The notes beneath the pieces were generated by a model, which saw only the letters and a program-made list of their open reading frames with translations, ran no database searches and was not told where the DNA came from. Below are positions 32,678-38,737 of a DNA stretch of 38,737 nt, piece by piece. Position numbers and translations under genes: made by a program. Numbering within the stretch: the stretch's first letter is position 1; each line of letters begins with the position of its first letter. The DNA comes from a cf. Phormidesmis sp. LEGE 11477 (GTDB lineage Bacteria > Cyanobacteriota > Cyanobacteriia > Phormidesmidales > Phormidesmidaceae), in assembly GCF_015207105.1 (NCBI RefSeq), contig NZ_JADEXO010000053.1:1-38737 (forward strand), read 5' to 3'.

Positions 32678-33192
32678 AGCCAGAGGATCGCAACCATAAT
32701 TTCTTGACCACCAACCGCTTCTATGTGGAGATAGACAGTACGCTCAAAGCCTCTTTTAGTGAATGCTCAGGCTTAGATGTACAGATTGATAAAGAAACTT
32801 ACTTTGAAGGAGGCGTCAACGAACAGCAGCGCATTTTCTTGAAGCAGACAAAATTTGGTGATATTACGCTCAAAAGAGGAATGTCAGACGACCAGCTCTT
32901 TTGGGACTGGATCAATCAGGTGATAGAGCACGGCAAAGCCAAACGCTGTGACCTCAACATTTTGACATTCAACCAGGCGGGTGAAACGATGCAGTGCTGG
33001 ACCCTGCTAGCCGCTGTTCCCATCGCCTGGAAGACGCCAGGACTAAGGGCAGATTCTAGCGCTGTTGCGATTGAAGAGCTAACGCTGGCTTTTGAAGGTT
33101 TGAAAGTAATGAAGAACGATAAGAGCGAACGGGTATCGCCGTCGCTCTCTCGTAGCCAGAGCGGCTACTTTGAATCACCAGCAAAGCGTTGA
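32665..33192 (+). CDS. tube-family protein (Cis5-like), 175 aa
   Basis: T4 gp19-like: TTNRFYVEIDSTLKASFSEC, SGLDVQIDKETYFEGG, DITLKRGMSDDQLFWDWINQ and a closing VAIEELTLAFEGLKVMK, plus a short Ser-rich tail. The FSECSGLD and LKRGMSDD motifs are those of the tube-initiator type (Cis5) that joins the tube to the spike, which fits its position just before the Cis7 and spike genes. It is a fourth tube-family member, clearly separate from the three at 28-29.6 kb. Confidence 0.87.
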   Translation: MVDMKPEDRNHNFLTTNRFYVEIDSTLKASFSECSGLDVQIDKETYFEGGVNEQQRIFLKQTKFGDITLKRGMSDDQLFWDWINQVIEHGKAKRCDLNILTFNQAGETMQCWTLLAAVPIAWKTPGLRADSSAVAIEELTLAFEGLKVMKNDKSERVSPSLSRSQSGYFESPAKR

Positions 33193-33218
33193 AAGAAGCG
33201 TTAAAAAGAAGGTAAATA

Positions 33219-36200
33219 GTGGATACTCAGCGGCCTGTTACAGAGATGCCTCCAGAGACTGGCTTAGAAGGCGAGCCTTTAGGAATAAGAGCGCCGTTTT
33301 TCCCTTTGCGATCGCTTGGACAATCTGCACCTTCTTTACAGTTCATGAAGCCTCTGGGGACAAACTCGCTCACGGTTCTAGATTCTGACTTTTACCTTTC
33401 AAGTACGGCTAATGGGTACTCCGCCCTAGAACGATCCTTCACCGATTCTCCTTTCTTTGAACCACCGTCGCCACTGTCATCGTTTTCAACAGAAGATTAT
33501 GCTTCGAGCCCACTGACTATTCAACCAGCACTCGATCCGCAGCTAGCTAGTAGATCTGCCGCTTCGTCTAGTTTGTCAGTAGAGCCTGTGCGATCGCCTG
33601 CGGAAACGACAGCACCTAGTACAGTATCAACTGCAAAGACTGAGGCTGCGATCGCTAGTCCCGCTACTAAGCAATCACCCTCAGTTCGCTCAAAAGACGT
33701 TCCTCTGAAAGACATCGTTCAGGCAAAATCAACATCAGCAGTAGAGACCTCTGCTGAGAGCTTTACTAGACAAAAGCAGGCTTCCATCCACCCTTCAGAA
33801 GAGAATTCTGTAGAAGGTAGAGCTGTAGAAGGAAGCATTGCAGAAGAAAGAGAAATTAGTCAGCTAGCTTCTAGCTCCAGTGCGGAAGTGCCTACAGCGT
33901 CTACAGCGGCGCTAGCTACGTCTAAAGCGGAGCAAAGAGAGCCTAAGATTAACGATCTAGCCACCTTGCCAGCAGAACGATCGAGCAATGCTGAACTAAT
34001 TTCGACAAAGAGAGAATCAACAGCAGTTAAATCTGCAACGATCAACAGAAAAGTAGCTGCTGATTCTGTTAGTACAATCAATACAAAGAACCAAGCTGAT
34101 AGTCTTCAGACAGATACTTTTCAAGCAGATATTTCTCGGACAAGTACTCCTCAACTAAACGGTGGAATAGATAACACTTCAACGAATAGCGGACAAATAA
34201 ACGTTGTTGGAGTAGAAGAATCTCCTGTTACAAGCCCGGTCGCTGAAGAATCCCCGGTAGGCTTGTCTCGACGATTAGATGATGCAGATCCAATAGCTCA
34301 GACTAGAGGCGAGTCTGCTCGTGAAGGTGGCGTGGTGCAGTCATCTGAGCAGTACTTCGAACAACTGTCTTCCCTTGAGCAAACGCAAACAGAAATTTTA
34401 GATAGCGCTGCCACCTCGGACAGTCCTGTCATCTCAGATAATTCCATCATTCGAGCGAGCGCCACAGATGACACTCCGCTCACAGCTCAAGATACGGAAG
34501 TAGGAGTAGGTAGCTCAGCGCCTATCTACGACGAAGCGATAGACACATCAAGCAGCAGCATTTCTAGTATTTCTTCTATGCCCTTATCTGTTCAGCCGCA
34601 GGGAAACTTACAGCGGTCTACAGGAGATATTGAGCGACCCTCTTCAGCAGAAGAAACTATTGGGGTTGACGCTACAGAGGCATCAATAGCTTCTGCCGAG
34701 TCTTCCTTCGCTATCGATACAGCACAGTCTTCCGAGCAATTACTATCTGCTGAGCAAACACAGTCAGAAGCTTTAGATAGCGCTACCATCTCGAATAGTC
34801 CTATCATCTCAGATAGTTCTGTCGTCTCAAATAACCCTATCCTTCAGGCAAGCGCCACAGACTTAATTCCACTCACAGCTCAAGATACGGAAGTAGAAAC
34901 GGCTAACTCAGTTTCCATTTATGATGGAGCAGTAGATATCTCAGACAGCAACATTTCTAGCAGTTCTTCTGTACCGTCTTCTATTCAGACAGAGGGCTTA
35001 CAGCGGTCTACAGGAGATATTGAACAACCATCTTCAGTAGAAGGAACTATTGAGATTAACGCTACAGAGGCATCAATAGCTTCTGCTGATTCTTCCTCTG
35101 CTATCGATACAGCACGGTCTTCCGAACAATCACTACCCTTTGAGCAAACCCAGCCAGAAGTCATAGACATTTCTGCCATCTCGAACAGTCCTGTCATCTC
35201 AGATAGTTCTATCGTTTCAGATAGCCCTATCCTGCAGGCAAGCGCTACAGATTCGATTCCGCCCACAAATCAAAATACGGAAGTAGAAACGGTTAGCCCA
35301 ACGCCTATTCATTCAGATCCTATTCATGATGAGGCGGTGGACATATCAAACAGCGACATTTTCAGCAGTTCTTCTATGCCATTATCTGTTCAGCTACGGG
35401 AGGACTTACAGCAATCTACAGAAGATATTGGACAACCGTCTTCTGTAAAAGAAACTACTGAGGTCGAGACTACAGAGCCATCAATAGCCTATGCTGATTC
35501 TTCCTCTACTATCGATCCGGCGCAGTCTTCTGAACAGCTACCGTCTCTTGAACAAACACAGTCAGAAGATTCAGATAGCGCTGATGTCCTGGATAGTTTT
35601 GTCGTTTTAGATAGTTCTGTCGTTTCAGATAATTCCATCATTCAAGCAAGTGCTACAGATGTCCCTCCGCTCACAGCCCAAGATACGGAAGTAGGGGCGG
35701 CTAGTTTAGCTTCTATTCATGACGAAGCGGTAGATACCTCAGACAGCAGCATTCCTAGCATTTCCCCTATACCGTCATCTGTCCAACCACAGAGAGAATT
35801 GAAACAGCTTATAGAGGATGTTGAACAACCATCGTCAGTAGAAGAAACTATTGGCGTTAATGCTACAGAACTATCAATAGCTTCTGCTGATTCTTCCTTT
35901 GCTATCGATGTAGCGCAGTCTTCCGAACAATTATTACCCTCCGAGCAGGCACAGCCAGAAGCTTTAGATAGCTCTGTTGTCTCAGATAATCCTGTCATTC
36001 AAGCAAGCGCTACAGACTCGATTCCGTCCATAGCTCAAGATACGGAAGCAGGGACGGCTAGCTCAGCTTCTATTCGCGATGAAGCAGTAGATACCTTAGA
36101 CAGCAGCAGTATTCCTAGCATTTCTCCTATACCATCCTCTGCTCAGAAAGGGAAAGACTTACAGCAGTTTACGGGGGAAGTTGAACAACCGTCTTTTGTA

Positions 36201-37925
36201 GAAGAAACTACAGATGGTGATAGCTTTCTGGTAGATTCTTTGGAGATGGAACAAAGTGTAGATACTGACTCTCTTGCTGCGATCGCCTCACCAAACATCG
36301 CCTCACCAGATATCTCTCGACAGTCCGAGCCCCTGCAATTGCCAGCGCCAGGCCAACTTATGCCGCCGGAGGCTATCCAACTTACCAATTCGCCTGCGTC
36401 GGCTGAATCAGCCTCTGTCATCGGCTCTCTTTCCAGATCTGATACGCTCGCCCAGCCCTGGATAAAAGCGGAAAGCGCCGACACTATCAACCGTGTAGCT
36501 GTGCCTTCAGACACTTCGACTGATGTTCCTACCTCTTCTCTTGCCGCAACGGCAGGAACCGAAAGCGAGAGTTCATTTACGGATCTCAAGACTGGCGAAG
36601 CCTCTTTGCCTACCAAGCCTCTCTTACCTATCAGGTCTACAGAAAGCGTACCTACGGAAAGTCTTTCTACAGCAAGTGTGCCACCTAAAATCTCAGATAT
36701 AGAAGCTAGCTCGCCAGATTCTTTAATAGAGTCATTTGCTGGCACGGCTGATCAATCACCAACAGTTCAGGCAAAAGCTGACATTTCATTTGATAGCAAA
36801 CCGTTAGTAGCTCAAACAAAAGCTGATGCGCCTACCTTTGCCAATGCTCTACCTTCGACGGTTGTTCGATCCCTCGTGAATGACGCTGAGCCGGTTGGTT
36901 CTGAAGACAGTCCGGTTCAACCATTTGTTCAACCGTTTAAGTCAGACGATATCAGCGCCCACTCTCAATCAGCAATAAGATTACCAACGGTGCTGCAATC
37001 TCTAACTACGGTTGAGCCTCTAGCCTCGGTGAATTCGCTGCTTCAACCTGCTAGCGAGGCAGCTCCTACATCAAACGCGGAACAATCAGAAGTTGAAACG
37101 CCTTCTGCTCTATCCCCAACTGCGAAGACAATTGCTGAGAAGTCAACTCCTAAGTTAACCCCCGAGTCAATCATTAAACCACCCTCCGAATCAATTCCTG
37201 AGCGCGCCCCCGACCTACAGCGCCCTCAAGCGGATGCCTCCACCCTTCGGACTATCCAGCACCAACCTGTTCCAAAGACCTCTGCCCTGACAGATATTCA
37301 AACTGACACCCCGGATAGCTGGGATAACATTGCCGATCTATTAGCACTAACATCCTCTGGTACGCCTACTGCCGATACGGCTAAGAGTGTCCCTGCGAAT
37401 GTCTCTGCTGACGCTCCCGCTATTCAACCATCCGCTACTCAAACACCTAGTCACGCCTCAAAAGCACCTACTATTCCTCCGGTTTCGTCTACTCATTCGG
37501 CTGACTCAGTTTCTACAATACAAGCTCAGTCTGTTGCTTCTAATTCATCTTCTGGCCCATCGGCTGAACAGCGCTCTAGCTCTTCGACCTATCCAGACCT
37601 GCATCCTTTTGAGCCTAAGCCCGCCACTATCCAAGCCAAACGCGATCGAGATTCGCCTATGTCCGACTCTATATTCGCAGAGGCGGTACTTCAAAAACGC
37701 GAGCAGATCGCACCTCCACCTACTACCAATCTTACAGAACAGACTAACGGCAGTTCCCCAGAGCAGTTTTCAGAGCAGTTTTCAGAAGAGCAAACTGCAG
37801 ATAGTAATACCCTCTCGTCTGCCAAGCTAGAACAGCTCGCCCAAGTGATATATCAGCAGCTCAAAGCCCGACTTTTGCTAGAGCGAGAACGTTCGGGATC
37901 CTCTCGTTCAGGCCGACTGCTGTGA
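33219..37925 (+). CDS. giant repetitive Ser/Thr-rich protein, 1568 aa, eCIS C-terminal motif
   Basis: GTG start with AGAAGG six bases upstream. About residues 1-60 look partly structured (PFFPLRSLGQSAPSLQFMKP). Residues 61-374 and 1003-1500 are low-complexity Ser/Thr/Ala/Pro/Glu, acidic and almost free of aromatic residues. Residues 375-1002 are five tandem repeats of about 130 residues. The end, LEQLAQVIYQQLKARLLLER followed by ERSG, is a motif I associate with C-termini of non-conserved eCIS proteins encoded between the Cis5 and Cis7 genes. No signal peptide or TM segment is visible. Its slot corresponds to Pvc6 in PVC-type loci, where the product is under 100 residues, so the expansion is striking. 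Function unknown: scaffold, length or spacing determinant, or baseplate extension are options. Confidence 0.8.
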   Translation: MDTQRPVTEMPPETGLEGEPLGIRAPFFPLRSLGQSAPSLQFMKPLGTNSLTVLDSDFYLSSTANGYSALERSFTDSPFFEPPSPLSSFSTEDYASSPLTIQPALDPQLASRSAASSSLSVEPVRSPAETTAPSTVSTAKTEAAIASPATKQSPSVRSKDVPLKDIVQAKSTSAVETSAESFTRQKQASIHPSEENSVEGRAVEGSIAEEREISQLASSSSAEVPTASTAALATSKAEQREPKINDLATLPAERSSNAELISTKRESTAVKSATINRKVAADSVSTINTKNQADSLQTDTFQADISRTSTPQLNGGIDNTSTNSGQINVVGVEESPVTSPVAEESPVGLSRRLDDADPIAQTRGESAREGGVVQSSEQYFEQLSSLEQTQTEILDSAATSDSPVISDNSIIRASATDDTPLTAQDTEVGVGSSAPIYDEAIDTSSSSISSISSMPLSVQPQGNLQRSTGDIERPSSAEETIGVDATEASIASAESSFAIDTAQSSEQLLSAEQTQSEALDSATISNSPIISDSSVVSNNPILQASATDLIPLTAQDTEVETANSVSIYDGAVDISDSNISSSSSVPSSIQTEGLQRSTGDIEQPSSVEGTIEINATEASIASADSSSAIDTARSSEQSLPFEQTQPEVIDISAISNSPVISDSSIVSDSPILQASATDSIPPTNQNTEVETVSPTPIHSDPIHDEAVDISNSDIFSSSSMPLSVQLREDLQQSTEDIGQPSSVKETTEVETTEPSIAYADSSSTIDPAQSSEQLPSLEQTQSEDSDSADVLDSFVVLDSSVVSDNSIIQASATDVPPLTAQDTEVGAASLASIHDEAVDTSDSSIPSISPIPSSVQPQRELKQLIEDVEQPSSVEETIGVNATELSIASADSSFAIDVAQSSEQLLPSEQAQPEALDSSVVSDNPVIQASATDSIPSIAQDTEAGTASSASIRDEAVDTLDSSSIPSISPIPSSAQKGKDLQQFTGEVEQPSFVEETTDGDSFLVDSLEMEQSVDTDSLAAIASPNIASPDISRQSEPLQLPAPGQLMPPEAIQLTNSPASAESASVIGSLSRSDTLAQPWIKAESADTINRVAVPSDTSTDVPTSSLAATAGTESESSFTDLKTGEASLPTKPLLPIRSTESVPTESLSTASVPPKISDIEASSPDSLIESFAGTADQSPTVQAKADISFDSKPLVAQTKADAPTFANALPSTVVRSLVNDAEPVGSEDSPVQPFVQPFKSDDISAHSQSAIRLPTVLQSLTTVEPLASVNSLLQPASEAAPTSNAEQSEVETPSALSPTAKTIAEKSTPKLTPESIIKPPSESIPERAPDLQRPQADASTLRTIQHQPVPKTSALTDIQTDTPDSWDNIADLLALTSSGTPTADTAKSVPANVSADAPAIQPSATQTPSHASKAPTIPPVSSTHSADSVSTIQAQSVASNSSSGPSAEQRSSSSTYPDLHPFEPKPATIQAKRDRDSPMSDSIFAEAVLQKREQIAPPPTTNLTEQTNGSSPEQFSEQFSEEQTADSNTLSSAKLEQLAQVIYQQLKARLLLERERSGSSRSGRLL
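34341..36225 (+). repeat. five ~390-bp in-frame tandem repeats in the giant protein
   Basis: Units begin with SSEQ at 34341, 34728, 35118, 35526 and 35919 (lengths 387, 390, 408, 393 and a shorter last one). Shared landmarks in each: EQ(T/A)Q near the start, QASATD or RASATD, (A/N)Q(D/N)TE(V/A), DEAVD-like, PSS(V/A)E-x-T and ASADSS-like before the next SSEQ. Nucleotide identity is moderate, so the array is old or evolving fast. All length changes are multiples of three. Confidence 0.9.
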
Positions 37926-38013
37926 TTGACGCAATAGCAATTTGGCGCTCGATTCACTCAGCGCTCAATCCGCAAAGATAAAAGTTCATAGAGATAAAAA
38001 CAAGGAGTAAAAG

Positions 38014-38535
38014 ATGCCACTAAACAAAGCTAAATTAGTTGATATCAACAATGAAGCTGAAGATATTGAGTTTATGTTCAATCCGAGCGAAATCAGCTTC
38101 AGCCGCAGTATGAGCATAGAGCAGTCCAAGGGCTCACGTACGAGTTCTGGACAAAACAAGTCTAGCTTTAAGCATCCTAATCCTTATTCTCTAAAAATTA
38201 GCAATATCATTATTGATACCTATGAAGACAGTACGAGCGTGCTAGAGCATGTAAAAAAGTTCACGAAAGCGGTCGAGTTTACGCAAAAAGGTGAAGGCAA
38301 AGAGAAACGCCCACCGATCTATTTATTTACGTGGGGAGACAATAAATATCTACGCTGTTTTGTCAAAGACTTTGACTTCAAGCTAACGCTGTTTTTACCA
38401 GATGGAACGCCCGTTCGAGCTGTGATCAACCTCTCTTTAGAGCAGATTGATATGTCAACTCCGCTAAAGTCTCAGGGCGCTTCTAACCCCAGTCAGTCGA
38501 CCCGTGCGGCGTCTGGCAGCACTTTTTTAACCTAA
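38014..38535 (+). CDS. cis7: Cis7-type CIS tube/baseplate protein, 173 aa
   Basis: AAGGAG lies eight to nine bases upstream of the ATG. EFMFNPSEISFSRSMSIEQ near the N-terminus is the hallmark of the CIS tube/LysM-type protein family (Cis7), followed by SLKISNIIIDTYEDSTSVLE, IYLFTWGDNKYLRCFVKDFD and a closing DGTPVRAVINLSLEQID. No LysM domain follows; the protein ends with a Ser-rich tail, so this is the short form. Cis7 joins tube or spike to the baseplate in characterised particles. The spike gene begins 27 bp downstream. Confidence 0.9.
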   Translation: MPLNKAKLVDINNEAEDIEFMFNPSEISFSRSMSIEQSKGSRTSSGQNKSSFKHPNPYSLKISNIIIDTYEDSTSVLEHVKKFTKAVEFTQKGEGKEKRPPIYLFTWGDNKYLRCFVKDFDFKLTLFLPDGTPVRAVINLSLEQIDMSTPLKSQGASNPSQSTRAASGSTFLT

Positions 38536-38562
38536 TGCCAAAACTCGTGAGCGATCGCACCC

Positions 38563-38737
38563 ATGCCAGACTTTACCTACACCGCCCAGCCACAGCTAGA
38601 AATTGACGGCAGCGCCGCCCCTGATACTTTGATGGAAGATCTGCTTCAGCTAACGGTTGAAGAAAATCTGCACCTGCCGGGCATGTTCACGCTGATCTTT
38701 CGTAATTCTGCGGCGTCAGGGCTAGACGAGTCTACAT
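38563..38737 (+). CDS. cis8: VgrG-like spike protein (Cis8), 5' end only
   Basis: ATG at 38563, open to the right edge (58 residues). MPDFTYTAQPQLEIDGSAAP, then LLQLTVEENLHLPGMFTLIF is the start of the phage late-control D/VgrG-like gp27 domain of eCIS spike proteins. Placement right after Cis7 is the conserved eCIS order. It is truncated by the window edge, not by mutation as far as visible. Confidence 0.85.
   Translation, partial: MPDFTYTAQPQLEIDGSAAPDTLMEDLLQLTVEENLHLPGMFTLIFRNSAASGLDEST

Noticed and set aside
34298-36745. Several minus-strand frames opposite the giant repetitive protein
   Set aside because: They are shadow frames produced by the Ser-rich repeat composition; none has a ribosome site or recognisable domain.
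37387-37830. A 147-aa plus-strand frame inside the giant gene
   Set aside because: Alternative frame rich in Leu/Arg from low-complexity DNA; the main frame continues through it to the conserved ERER motif.
11900-38737. Prophage or type VI secretion system
   Set aside because: No capsid, terminase, portal, lysis or TssJLM membrane genes are seen; Cis15-type ATPases, DUF4255, DUF4157 and DUF6760 proteins mark an eCIS.

Overview
The window looks cyanobacterial. Evidence: many HIP1-type GCGATCGC octamers outside the 9.6-19.2 kb stretch, DUF928 and CHAT proteins beside FHA-like exoproteins (a typical cyanobacterial grouping), a HsdR_N-like single-domain protein, and a cyanobacterial-type contractile injection locus. 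The species cannot be fixed from this sequence; nothing separates a unicellular from a filamentous host.

Left block (1-9.8 kb, minus strand): a secreted-exoprotein cluster. Two large proteins with a filamentous-haemagglutinin-type N-terminal secretion domain (one running off the left edge) flank a DUF928 protein and are followed upstream by a TPR-CHAT protein with a visible His/Cys dyad. A HsdR_N-like protein (plus strand) and a putative lipoprotein (minus strand) separate this block from the next.

Right block (11.9 kb to the right edge): an extracellular/thylakoid-type contractile injection system (eCIS) built as two divergent arms around an 827-bp non-coding region (24,779-25,605). The rightward arm carries a DUF4255 protein, sheath, three tube-like proteins, two tail-assembly chaperone-like proteins, a DUF6760 protein, a CHASE2 membrane protein, a small coupled protein, a fourth tube-family protein, a 1568-residue repetitive low-complexity protein, a Cis7-type protein and the start of the VgrG-like spike. 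Remaining baseplate genes probably lie beyond the right edge. The leftward arm carries a histidine kinase, a NarL/FixJ response regulator, a second DUF4255 protein, a small Pro/Glu-rich protein, a Cis15-type AAA+ ATPase and a DUF4157 protein.

Between that arm and a second AAA+ ATPase (11.9-13.3 kb) lies the most unusual part, 13.3-18.1 kb. Two tandem, diverged cassettes each contain a decayed tyrosine-recombinase C-terminus, a perfect or near-perfect hairpin, a conserved promoter-like segment and 5'-leader inverted repeat, one cargo gene, a fossil of the neighbouring ATPase gene, and a VapB-like antitoxin remnant. The cargo genes differ completely downstream of a shared N-terminal leader of about 50 residues centred on FVDNR. 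One is a DUF4157 zincin-like fusion with an unrecognised C-terminus; the other is a papain-like cysteine peptidase without DUF4157. A third protein (18.1-18.7 kb) has the same leader and DUF4157 only. My reading, an inference, is a cargo-exchange locus in which the leader serves as the loading tag for the injection particle and the flanking repeats permit cargo replacement.
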